The translations under genes were made by a program, and so were the position numbers. The notes below the pieces were generated by a model. It was not told where the DNA came from. It ran no database searches and saw only the letters and a program-made list of their open reading frames with translations. From a virus, in IMG/VR virus record IMGVR_UViG_3300006931_000019, positions 1-40,111 of that record: a stretch of DNA of 40,111 nt. One strand, written 5' to 3'. Of this stretch, positions 8,117-16,499 are shown piece after piece (position 1 is the stretch's first letter; each line of letters opens with the position of its first letter).

Positions 8117-9044
8117 TCCTACGGTCACGGCCAATGCACAAACTGGGTCGAACATCGACACGGCGGTTGCGAACTCATATCTTGGCGCGACCAATCAGAA
8201 CACGCCTTTCGGCAGCGTGAATTTCAGCCAGACGGGAACGCAGAATGTTGGCGGCCATGATGTTCCAACCTTCACTTCCACCCAGACGCTTGATCCGAAA
8301 TACCAGCAAATACTGGACAATGTTACCGGGATCGTGAACTCGCCATTTAGTTTGGGCGGACTTCCAAGCCTCAATTCCGACCTGGACAGGAACAAATATA
8401 CCGACCAGCTTTTGCAGAGGACAAACCAGGATTTCGCGCGCGACGATGCGGCAAACGATGTCAAACTTGCCAACCAGGGCATAGGGGTTGGCTCCGAGGC
8501 CTATTCGGCGGACAAAACCAACCTCGCCCGCGCCCTCACAGACGCGAGAACGCAGGCATATCTGAGTAGTGGACAGGAACAATCCCGGCAATTCGGACTT
8601 AACCTTTCCGCTCGCCAGCAGGGCATTGCAGAAAACCAGACGGCGCGGCAGGAGCCGATCAATGAACTGGCTACGCTCTTGGGCTTCACGCCGGGGCTTC
8701 AGACCAGCAAGGGTGCGGTTGCGCCGACTGATATTGCCGGGATAACGCAAAATTCATTTGCTGATCAGCAGGCGAATTACCAGCAGCAGATGGCGCAGCA
8801 GAACGCATTGTGGAGCGGTCTGTTTGGCCTCGGAACGGCTGGCATTCTTAAGTCAGACCGCCGCCTGAAATCCAATATTAGGCGCGTCGGTGAACTGCCA
8901 TCCGGCCTTCCGGTCTACGCCTACGAGAAGTTCGGCAGACCGGAAATCGGCGTCATGGCCCAAGATGTCGAGAAGGTCATGCCATGGGCTGTCTATGAAA
9001 TGCCGGACGGCTTTAAGGCCGTGGATTACATGGAGCTCAGGTAA
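8085..9044 (+). CDS. Virion protein with C-terminal S74-type intramolecular chaperone
   Basis: 319 residues. The N-terminus is Pro-rich (PKPPTPPDPT). The centre is helical and Gln-rich (about 100-245). The C-terminus carries SDRRLKSNIRRV (from Ser257) and GRPEIGVMAQDVEKVMP, the hallmark of the peptidase S74 / intramolecular chaperone of endosialidase fold. In known members, a Ser-Lys dyad cleaves just before the Ser of SD, so release of roughly the last 63 residues is expected. The domain usually ends trimeric fibres. Here it closes a helical protein sitting in front of two internal virion proteins, so it may assist an ejection protein or a tail needle. Confidence 0.75.
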   Translation: MEKPKPPTPPDPTVTANAQTGSNIDTAVANSYLGATNQNTPFGSVNFSQTGTQNVGGHDVPTFTSTQTLDPKYQQILDNVTGIVNSPFSLGGLPSLNSDLDRNKYTDQLLQRTNQDFARDDAANDVKLANQGIGVGSEAYSADKTNLARALTDARTQAYLSSGQEQSRQFGLNLSARQQGIAENQTARQEPINELATLLGFTPGLQTSKGAVAPTDIAGITQNSFADQQANYQQQMAQQNALWSGLFGLGTAGILKSDRRLKSNIRRVGELPSGLPVYAYEKFGRPEIGVMAQDVEKVMPWAVYEMPDGFKAVDYMELR

Positions 9045-10462
9045 TGTCTATCTCCTGGACAGACCTTCTCACATCATCCCAGAAGCCCGGAGTTGGGCGC
9101 GGTAATAACTCCGCGATTGCCAATCTGTTGCTTCAGCAAAGCACGGATGGTTCGCCTATCCAAAGCCCGGTCCAGGGTCTTGCGAAGCTTGCCCAGGCCT
9201 ATGTTGCCAAATCCCTCATGGAGAAAGACCAGGCGCAGCAGCAGGCCGGAAATACCGCGCTTGCGAGCGCCCTTGCGCCTGAGAAGGTGGAAACGACAGG
9301 CGGCGGCCCGTCCGCGCCGCTTCCCATCGGTGGCGGTCAATCCATTGATTATGCGCCTCCCGAAATCAGCCGCGATGTCAACACGGACAAGCGGGCGCAG
9401 CTTGCAACACTCCTTAATACCGGCGCGCTTACTCCACAATCCGTGGCTCCGCAACTTATGCAATCGCTTGGAATCGGGCCGGAGCGCGCTCCGATCAAGG
9501 GCTCGCCAGGTGATGTTTTCTATGATCCGGCAACTCATGCGCCCATTCCTGGCATGTCCGTGCCTGTCAAACCGGACAAGCCGGAAGCAACGCCTGACAT
9601 CCTGCAAATCGCGCAATCACTGTTCCCGAACGATCCGAAGGCGCAGCATGATTATGTGGTGAAAAACTCGCCGTCCAATATTCGTTCGATCACAAATGAA
9701 GCGCCAAAGCATAGTTGGCAGATTCTGACTGACCCGAGCAATAACACTCAGTACCGTTATGATCTGGATAGCGGTCAGGCATTGACGCTGGATGGCAAGC
9801 CTTATGCGCCGGGAGGGGCCGGCAAGATAAACAGCGGTGCGGTTCGCTCACCAGCATCTCTTGCTGCACAAAGGTATCTCCAGGAACACCCCGATGCCAC
9901 GGCAGAGGATTTGACCAAGTTCGCCGCCGATTATGGCAAAACTGTAAAATCAACCTCTGCTTTCGGCACCGGCAAGCAGGGCGATCTTATTCGTTCGTTC
10001 AATGTCGGGATTTCGCATTTGAACACGCTCGGCGGACTGGTGGACGCCCTCGGCAATGGCGATATCCAGGCCTTCAACAAGCTTGGTAACGCCTATTCCC
10101 AGCAGACCGGCTCGCCTGCCCCGACGAATTTTGACGCGGCAAAAGCCATCGTGGGAGACGAGATTATCAAGGCCATCGTTGGTGGTGGTGGTGCGCTTGC
10201 TGACCGCGAAAACGCCCAGAACCAGATCAACCGCGCCAATTCCCCACAACAGCTTCGCGGCGTGATCCAGACATACAAGGGCCTTATGGCCGGCCAGCTC
10301 AAGGGCCTCGCCAAGCAATATACCGACACGACAGGCCTTAACGATTTCAATTCCAGGCTTGCGCCGGAGACGATCAAGGAACTTGAAACGGAACAGCCGG
10401 GAGGCGCCCCCGCATCTGCTGACACCGACGCCCTTTTGAAAAAATACGGAGTAACGAAATAG
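9044..10462 (+). CDS. Internal virion/ejection protein
   Basis: 472 residues, rich in Gln, Ala, Gly and Ser. Long stretches are predicted as disordered or helical (AQAYVAKSLMEKDQAQQQAG). A helical domain lies near 300-440, containing SFNVGISHLNTLGGLVDALGNGDIQAFNKL. The latter segment is common in podovirus proteins ejected into the cell with the DNA. It overlaps its neighbours by a base or so on both sides, giving one transcription unit. The function is inferred from composition and from its place after the tail genes. Confidence 0.65.
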   Translation: MSISWTDLLTSSQKPGVGRGNNSAIANLLLQQSTDGSPIQSPVQGLAKLAQAYVAKSLMEKDQAQQQAGNTALASALAPEKVETTGGGPSAPLPIGGGQSIDYAPPEISRDVNTDKRAQLATLLNTGALTPQSVAPQLMQSLGIGPERAPIKGSPGDVFYDPATHAPIPGMSVPVKPDKPEATPDILQIAQSLFPNDPKAQHDYVVKNSPSNIRSITNEAPKHSWQILTDPSNNTQYRYDLDSGQALTLDGKPYAPGGAGKINSGAVRSPASLAAQRYLQEHPDATAEDLTKFAADYGKTVKSTSAFGTGKQGDLIRSFNVGISHLNTLGGLVDALGNGDIQAFNKLGNAYSQQTGSPAPTNFDAAKAIVGDEIIKAIVGGGGALADRENAQNQINRANSPQQLRGVIQTYKGLMAGQLKGLAKQYTDTTGLNDFNSRLAPETIKELETEQPGGAPASADTDALLKKYGVTK

Positions 10463-12093
10463 TGGCAACCGAAGAGCAACTCCTTGCTGGACTGAAAGCG
10501 GCGGACGCTGCGGGCAATACCGCAGATGCCCAGCATTTTGCCGATCAGATCAAGGCATTGCGTTCCGGGCCGTCACAGCAAGCAGGACCGCAACCAACCG
10601 TCATGCAGACTATCGCCGCAAGCCCCGTCGGTCGTGGGATACACGACACCATCATTGCCCCGCTTGAAGGTGTGGTTAATCTCCTGCATCCGGTGGATTT
10701 CAGCTTCGCGGAAAAACCGTATCAGAACGCTATCGCCGCCCAGCAAAATAGGCCGGGATACGGTGACGCTCTCCAGCAGGCGCAGGGCATTGCTGCAAAG
10801 CGCCCAACCGGCCTCACGGACCAGATGCTTGCCCCGTTTGCGCCCGCCATGGCTGGGGTCGCTGGGCTTGCCACGGGTGGTCTAAACGGCATGAATGCGG
10901 CGGCTGATGTGCAAGCTGCTGGACAGAAAGACTACCAGCAGGCAAATCCCATAAAATCCACGGTGGCCCAAATTACGGGCGGCTTGTTGGCGATGCCCGC
11001 TGGCGGACCCGCCGCGCTTCCTGCCGCCACAAGCGGCCCAGGCAAGGTGCTGGAGAAACTTGGCGGAAATCCTGTTCTCCCAAACAATGCCGCCGCCGTC
11101 CAGAAAATGACCATTGACCAGATCAATGCGGCGAAAGACGCAAAATATCAGATCGTGGACAATTCTCCGATGCGGGTTGCAGCGCCGGAAATTCAAAATC
11201 TTCACGCTGATCTGCAAGCCAAGCTAGCACGCCGTGGACTGAATGAAGATACAATGCCGGAATTGGCACCAAAGCTTAATGCCGCCATGAAATCCCTGAA
11301 AAAGGCTGGAACATCCGATCAGACATTGCAGGATTTGGATATTCAGCGGCGGATTGCCGGTATAGCGGCGGGGTCAATCGATAAAACGGAGCGCTCTGCT
11401 GCGCGCATCGTCCAGGATGGAATTGACGATCTGATCTCCAATCTGAAACCAAACCAATTGAGCGGTCCAGTTGACCAGGCGGCGATTGACGCCTTGCCAG
11501 AGGCACGTGACCTCGCAAGCCGCTCATTCAAAGCCCAGCAGTTGCAGGACATCATCAACAAGGCGGGAAATAACGCGACAGGCTTCAGCCAATCAGGCTA
11601 TGAAAATGCCCTGAGAAACGGCTTTCGTAAGCTTTTGAATAATGACCGCGCCATCAGGAGATTTAATCCTGATGAGGTAGCGGCCATCAAACAGGTGGCC
11701 ACGGGCGGAAATTCTATTTCCGCAACAAATCTCCTGCGCCAAATCGGCAAGCTATCCCCGCAGGGTGCTATACCGCTCTTAGCCGAGGGCGGGGCTGTCC
11801 TGAAATATGGGCCTGCTGCACTTGCGGCCCCTGCGGCTGGACTCGCCGGAAGAGCGGGCGCAACAGCTTTGCAGAAGGCGGCGGCGAGCCGGGCGGTCGA
11901 TTTAGCATTGAGTGGAGCGCCATCAGCAGCAGCGCCTGCGGCACTATCAGCGCCAGCAATAACATCTGCCAGCCGGATACCTTATGGGGTCGCTGCATCA
12001 TTGGCCAGCATCCTAGCATCACAGCCCGCCGCAGCGCAAAGCCCAGACCGGCAATCGCTGGCGGCCATCCTATCTCAACAGGGGAACAGATAA
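10462..12093 (+). CDS. Large internal virion (ejection) protein
   Basis: 543 residues beginning with GTG at 10462, directly at the previous stop. The N-terminus (TEEQLLAGLKAADAAGNTAD AQ) is an alpha-hairpin seen in many phage ejection proteins. The middle holds two hydrophobic Ala/Gly segments (about 117-140 and 155-185) that could cross a membrane. The C-terminus is very Ala-rich (about 430-520). Such proteins form a conduit for genome entry. No lytic transglycosylase motif is visible. Assignment rests on composition and neighbourhood. Confidence 0.65.
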   Translation: MATEEQLLAGLKAADAAGNTADAQHFADQIKALRSGPSQQAGPQPTVMQTIAASPVGRGIHDTIIAPLEGVVNLLHPVDFSFAEKPYQNAIAAQQNRPGYGDALQQAQGIAAKRPTGLTDQMLAPFAPAMAGVAGLATGGLNGMNAAADVQAAGQKDYQQANPIKSTVAQITGGLLAMPAGGPAALPAATSGPGKVLEKLGGNPVLPNNAAAVQKMTIDQINAAKDAKYQIVDNSPMRVAAPEIQNLHADLQAKLARRGLNEDTMPELAPKLNAAMKSLKKAGTSDQTLQDLDIQRRIAGIAAGSIDKTERSAARIVQDGIDDLISNLKPNQLSGPVDQAAIDALPEARDLASRSFKAQQLQDIINKAGNNATGFSQSGYENALRNGFRKLLNNDRAIRRFNPDEVAAIKQVATGGNSISATNLLRQIGKLSPQGAIPLLAEGGAVLKYGPAALAAPAAGLAGRAGATALQKAAASRAVDLALSGAPSAAAPAALSAPAITSASRIPYGVAASLASILASQPAAAQSPDRQSLAAILSQQGNR

Positions 12094-12860
12094 TGCCATT
12101 TAGCGGAGGTACCTATACCGCCCCAAGCAGCAGTTGGAACCCTGCGGTTGATAACACGGATATATCGTCAACCGATTGGGCGGCACTGCTGGCCGATCTT
12201 TCGACGGCGCTCTCAACCACTATCTGCAAGGATGGGCAGACTATCATTGCGGCCAATATTCCGATGGCGGGTTTCAAGCTAACAGGGCTTGGAAACGCCA
12301 CGGCGGCGGCGGATGCGGTTGCATATGGTCAATCCCCAGTCCTGCTTCAGACGCTCACGGCCTCAACATCAGCAGCCCTGACATTCACATCATTTTCCTC
12401 AACATTCAGCACATACGAATTTGTGTTTAGTGGGATTCTCGCCGCTACGGATAACGTCAATTTCGAGGCCCAACTATCATCTGATGGCGGATCAACATGG
12501 CTGACGGCAGCGCATTATTTTTACGGTGGAAACTACTGGAATAACAGCACCATAGCGACGGGTGGATCATTTGCCACCACCGGGGCCAATACATTGTGGT
12601 TGCTCAACCTTGCGACAGGCGCCCAGCTTTCAAACGCCAATGCGTTCAACGGAAAGATGCGGATTCAGAATATGAACTCTGCGTCTCTTGTCCAGATGTT
12701 CAGTAGCGACTTTGCTTATCTACGCAAGGAACTGGATTATTATTATGCCGGTACAGGACAGGGCGTCTATGAAACTGCAGGCGTCAAAAACGGCATCAAG
12801 TTTTTCATGTCGTCTGGAAATATTACCAGCGGCACTATCAAGGTTTATGGGATTCCTTAG
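12093..12860 (+). CDS. Tail fibre/receptor-binding-like protein
   Basis: 255 residues. The N-terminus (SSSWNPAVDNTDISSTDWAALLADLSTALS) resembles the helical virion-attachment motif found in phage fibres that run into beta structure. DGQTIIAANIPMAGFKLTGLGN (about residues 47-68) is a typical fibre-shaft signature. The C-terminal half is a beta-sandwich-like receptor domain (YEFVFSGILAATDNVNFEAQ). It overlaps the previous stop and is followed by GGAGAACGTC before the next ATG. Confidence 0.75.
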   Translation: MPFSGGTYTAPSSSWNPAVDNTDISSTDWAALLADLSTALSTTICKDGQTIIAANIPMAGFKLTGLGNATAAADAVAYGQSPVLLQTLTASTSAALTFTSFSSTFSTYEFVFSGILAATDNVNFEAQLSSDGGSTWLTAAHYFYGGNYWNNSTIATGGSFATTGANTLWLLNLATGAQLSNANAFNGKMRIQNMNSASLVQMFSSDFAYLRKELDYYYAGTGQGVYETAGVKNGIKFFMSSGNITSGTIKVYGIP

Positions 12861-12869
12861 GAGAACGTC

Positions 12870-13883
12870 ATGAAAAAGATCATCACGGCACTGTTGTCCT
12901 CCGGGGCGCTAATCTTGGCGTATTCCATACCGGCTGGGGGTCAAACAAACTCCACCATATTTGCCATACCGACCGCTTCATGCGGGGCTGGAAGCCTCAC
13001 GGCGAATGGGCAGCCCGTTCCAGTTACCCAGGACTTGACCGGAAATCTTTGCACAAACGCCACTGGCGGCGGTTCTAGCGGCGGCGGCTCAAGCTCCCTC
13101 ACCATCAACCAGAACTTGCCCACTATTGCGACGGCAACGGCAGTTCCTGTCGGCTCAAAAGCGGGTGCGGCCTATGTACAGCCCGTGTTTGGGTCTGGAA
13201 CGGGTGGTGGTGCCCAAGTTGGTTTAGCCACCGGCTTACCAATTCAGGGTGCCGGGGCCTCAGCGCAGGCCGTTGCTGTCACAGCCACATCTATGGGCGT
13301 CAATATCAACCAGTTCAACGGCGCGACAATTGGGACGGGTATTCCAGTCTTTGCTACATCCCTGGCTGTTACCAGTGGATCGACGGATGGAACATCAAAG
13401 ACCGGCTTGCAGTATTCCGGTATTGCTGGCGTTGCTGAAACTTCCGCTACATCATGCACAACCGCGACGCAATGCTATGTAAGCCTTGATCCCAACAACC
13501 GCGCGCTGCGGGTGGATAATGCGCCTGTGACTGCAGGTGGCCTTTCTATCTCCAGCAACTACATCCCGGCATCTGCTGCCGCCATCGCAATCGATGCCTC
13601 TCCGGGCCAGATTTACAAGGTTGAGGCGTACAACAACAACGCCACCATCCTGTACCTGAACTTCTTCGACTCTTCATCTGGTTCAACAGTTTGCGGCACA
13701 ACTGGTTCTGCCAAGTACCGCATGATGGTTCCGGCCAACTCCACTTCAGGCGCTGGCGTGATAACGCAAGATGTGTTCGGCCTACCATTCGCCACGGCCA
13801 TCACGATGTGTCCCGGCATCACGTTTGGGGCTACTGGTCTGCCTACTGCCGACGAATACATTGTCAATATCTTTTACCGCTAG
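12870..13883 (+). CDS. Exported fibre-like protein with Sec signal peptide
   Basis: 337 residues. The first 24 or so residues (KKIITALLSSGALILAYSIP) are basic then hydrophobic, and look like a cleavable signal peptide. A Gly/Ser linker follows (about 70-80). The body is beta-rich and repetitive, and the C-terminal domain (QIYKVEAYNNNATILYLNFF) resembles phage beta-sandwich domains. GGAG lies 8 bases upstream of the ATG. A signal peptide on a gene within a phage tail module is unusual. The protein may be exported and added to the virion or cell surface. Cysteine residues in the mature part could form disulfides, consistent with the periplasm. Confidence 0.65.
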   Translation: MKKIITALLSSGALILAYSIPAGGQTNSTIFAIPTASCGAGSLTANGQPVPVTQDLTGNLCTNATGGGSSGGGSSSLTINQNLPTIATATAVPVGSKAGAAYVQPVFGSGTGGGAQVGLATGLPIQGAGASAQAVAVTATSMGVNINQFNGATIGTGIPVFATSLAVTSGSTDGTSKTGLQYSGIAGVAETSATSCTTATQCYVSLDPNNRALRVDNAPVTAGGLSISSNYIPASAAAIAIDASPGQIYKVEAYNNNATILYLNFFDSSSGSTVCGTTGSAKYRMMVPANSTSGAGVITQDVFGLPFATAITMCPGITFGATGLPTADEYIVNIFYR

Positions 13884-13888
13884 AAATC

Positions 13889-14440
13889 ATGGGAAAGAAG
13901 ATTCTAAAAGAACCATCTAAGCACACCCTTTATATGAGGGAGTGGCGCGCAAAAAATCCTGACAATTTGGTGTATATGCGGAAGAAAAACGCTGAGTATG
14001 CGACAGACGAAGATTTTGCGAAGGCTGCGAGAGAAAGAGCAAAAGCATGGTATGCGGCAAACAAAGATCGCGCCAGGGCTAACGTAAAAAAATACGCCAA
14101 ATCAAATATTGAAAAAATCCAAGCAAGTAAGAAAGCCTGGGTCATGGCCAATATGGAAGCGCGCAGAGAATATATGCGCAACTATGTGCATTTGCGCAGA
14201 GCAAAGATAAGAGGAAATACTATCGGCCAGATAGACTTAGATGCCGTTCTCGCACGCTGCAATGGCGTCTGTGGAATATGCGGAAAGTCAATCGAAGGAA
14301 AGTATCACTTCGATCACATCATTCCAATTGCGAAGGGCGGTCCGCACATAGAAGAAAATCTACAAATGGCGCACCCGCGCTGCAATCAACTTAAAAGCGC
14401 GACTATTGGGTTTTCTCTTATTGAGACGGAGGCCGCCTAG
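13889..14440 (+). CDS. Free-standing HNH homing endonuclease
   Basis: 183 residues starting at ATG 13889, five bases after the previous stop. The longer in-frame reading from 13691 lies inside the fibre gene and is not used. The N-terminal 110 residues are Lys/Arg/Tyr/Trp-rich repeats (YMREWRAKNPDNLVYMRKKN, then KAWYAANKDRARANVKKYAK) as in DNA-binding NUMOD-like modules. The C-terminus is a zinc HNH: CNGVCGICGKS, FDHIIPIAKGG, ENLQMAHPRCNQLK. The stretch is visibly more A-rich than the flanking fibre genes, which suggests recent entry. It separates two exported fibre-like genes. Confidence 0.9.
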   Translation: MGKKILKEPSKHTLYMREWRAKNPDNLVYMRKKNAEYATDEDFAKAARERAKAWYAANKDRARANVKKYAKSNIEKIQASKKAWVMANMEARREYMRNYVHLRRAKIRGNTIGQIDLDAVLARCNGVCGICGKSIEGKYHFDHIIPIAKGGPHIEENLQMAHPRCNQLKSATIGFSLIETEAA

Positions 14441-14442
14441 CC

Positions 14443-15267
14443 ATGCGCGCGATTAAAGCACTCGCAGTATTTCTGGCGTGCTTACTGTTCTGCACCCCGT
14501 CCTATGCTGGCCTTACGCTTAATTGGCATACGACAGCATCCGGAACCACATTCTCATGGGGGTCTGGAACCTCCATGTCTGTTGGCACGGAACACGCCGC
14601 TTCATCTTGCGGGACGTTTTCCAACAATGATGTCGGCACCATAGAGGTATCAAACTGGACTAACGGCGGCGGCACTCCAAGCTCCTACGTCGCACCAGCT
14701 GGCTGGACTAAGCTATTTGAAGATTTTGATACCAATGCCGGTGATACAGGTGGCGCATTCTTCTATAAGAAGCTGAGCGGGTCTGAAAGTTGTCCACTGA
14801 CTGTCTCGTGGACAAATTCATCGGCGGGCGGTGGCCAGGCATGGCAAATTCAAGAATGGACATGCACCGGAAGTAACCCATCAAGTGTGGTGGATAACTC
14901 TGCGCACGCTGGTGATTTTATCGCTGCCGGCGCCGAAACGGCGCCCTCTATTGCATCGCTTACTAATTCAACCGATCAACTCATGCTGATTTATTTTGAC
15001 CAAGGAAAGGGCCAGCCATATGTGCAGCCAACTGGCGCAACTGCAATCGACAATACAATTGGCACAAACCCAGGAAACCAAGGCGTTACTCAGCTTCTCA
15101 CTTCTTACAAAACTCTATCCAGTAACGCCGCGACCGGCGCAATTACGGCGTCGCAATCTAGTACATTTGTGCGATATGTCGGTGCCCAAGTGGCACTGAA
15201 TGTCTGCACAGGCGGTTCTAGCTCATCCTATGGCGGCTTAATGCTTGGTACGGGAGTTGGGCATTGA
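14443..15267 (+). CDS. Exported fibre-like protein with Sec signal peptide (second)
   Basis: 274 residues. The first 22 residues (RAIKALAVFLACLLFCTPSYA) form a textbook Sec signal with an A-x-A-like cleavage site. The rest is Ser/Thr/Gly-rich beta sequence with paired Cys, carrying YVAPAGWTKLFEDFDTNAGD and a C-terminal SFVRYVGAQVALNV-type strand, a pattern found in phage and bacterial surface beta-jelly domains. It overlaps the next gene as TTGA at 15264-15267. Function unknown. An exported or surface-displayed tail accessory is the best guess. Confidence 0.65.
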   Translation: MRAIKALAVFLACLLFCTPSYAGLTLNWHTTASGTTFSWGSGTSMSVGTEHAASSCGTFSNNDVGTIEVSNWTNGGGTPSSYVAPAGWTKLFEDFDTNAGDTGGAFFYKKLSGSESCPLTVSWTNSSAGGGQAWQIQEWTCTGSNPSSVVDNSAHAGDFIAAGAETAPSIASLTNSTDQLMLIYFDQGKGQPYVQPTGATAIDNTIGTNPGNQGVTQLLTSYKTLSSNAATGAITASQSSTFVRYVGAQVALNVCTGGSSSSYGGLMLGTGVGH

Positions 15268-16499
15268 TCCTGAAAAGGCTCCTGGTTGGCGTCTCTGCAT
15301 TTGCCCTGGCAAGCTGCACAAGTCCATCTAATGCCGCGCTATTTAGCAGTAACGGAAGGGGATCATCGCCGCCGCCGGCAACATGCCCAAATCAGGGTGC
15401 CGGGTATGCTGATGGATGCCTGACAGCCACGCATACAGGGCTTATTCAGGATTCGTCGCATTTCACCAATACCGCGAATTTCAACGGCAACACGCCAGCC
15501 GCAAGGCCGCCTTGGGATGTTCCGTATGTGGATTATGCGATTGGGCAATATACCGCGACTGGCTCGCTGGCAGATCCGACTAACAACTCCAACCTCCCGC
15601 CCAGTTGTTCCTATTCGTCCAGCGATCATGTCATCAACTGCACGGGGTCAGGCTCGACCTCCATCACCATCACGGGTCTATATTTCAATAACAGCATGAT
15701 CTATTTCCACAGTGGGTACTCAAGTATCACGATTGTTGGAAACAAGTTCACCAATGGCGCTGCCGTTGCATCGAACTTCTACCAGATAAGAATTGACGAT
15801 CAGGCTGCATCTGTCGATGTCGAATGGAACACGATAGACGAGCTTCTGACCACGGTAACGCCATTCTCTGCAACCGTTTCCGACAATCGGACAACTGCTC
15901 ATGGCGCATTGGGGTCAACTTACAAATACAATGCTGTGCAGAACATTGTCGGAAAGTTCATCATCCAAGTCGGATGCCAAAGCCCGACCATCAAGTATAA
16001 CGCATATCTGGGTTTCCCAGCTCCTGCTGGTGACGGCAACCATGCAGAGGTTGGGCTTTTCTGCTTTGATGCCAGTGGCACGCTCGCGCTTTTCGATGAT
16101 GAATTTAACTTCGCGTTCTTGCCCGCGACGATGGACAATACCGCAATCAATGATGGTGGTGCGACAACCGTTGATTACTTCTCCAGCGGTCAAAACACCA
16201 GCGCGACATGGACGCACACGATTGCCAGTTACAATTATTACAACACCAACCTGAACAACAATATCTCATTAGGCACTAGTCCGACAAAGGTCCAGGCTGC
16301 GTCGGCTTTCTTCTTTCAGCAGGCAACATTCACAACGGTTGATATGCAGGAAAATTGGATTTTCCCGCATGGCAACTTCTTCTGCATGACCACATCAAGC
16401 TCTCCGATTACCACGCTCAATATGACCGGCAACCGCAATATGTGGGATAATTCCACGATACCGGATTTCACGGCCTCGAACTGCGCGGGTCATAGCTGA
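15264..16499 (+). CDS. Putative lipoprotein with right-handed beta-helix-like fold
   Basis: 411 residues starting with TTG at 15264, overlapping the previous stop. The first 18 residues end in ALASC, a lipobox, so lipid attachment at Cys18 is predicted. The body contains regular strands with Asn ladders (TSITITGLYFNNSMIYFHSG, SSITIVGNKFTNG, TLNMTGNRNMWDNS), as in parallel beta-helix tailspikes. A lipoprotein signal on a tailspike-like protein is odd for a phage. Either the start is upstream in a different frame or the protein really is anchored in the host envelope. Some of its fold pattern resembles polysaccharide-degrading spikes, but no catalytic residues are identified. Confidence 0.65.
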   Translation: MILKRLLVGVSAFALASCTSPSNAALFSSNGRGSSPPPATCPNQGAGYADGCLTATHTGLIQDSSHFTNTANFNGNTPAARPPWDVPYVDYAIGQYTATGSLADPTNNSNLPPSCSYSSSDHVINCTGSGSTSITITGLYFNNSMIYFHSGYSSITIVGNKFTNGAAVASNFYQIRIDDQAASVDVEWNTIDELLTTVTPFSATVSDNRTTAHGALGSTYKYNAVQNIVGKFIIQVGCQSPTIKYNAYLGFPAPAGDGNHAEVGLFCFDASGTLALFDDEFNFAFLPATMDNTAINDGGATTVDYFSSGQNTSATWTHTIASYNYYNTNLNNNISLGTSPTKVQAASAFFFQQATFTTVDMQENWIFPHGNFFCMTTSSSPITTLNMTGNRNMWDNSTIPDFTASNCAGHS

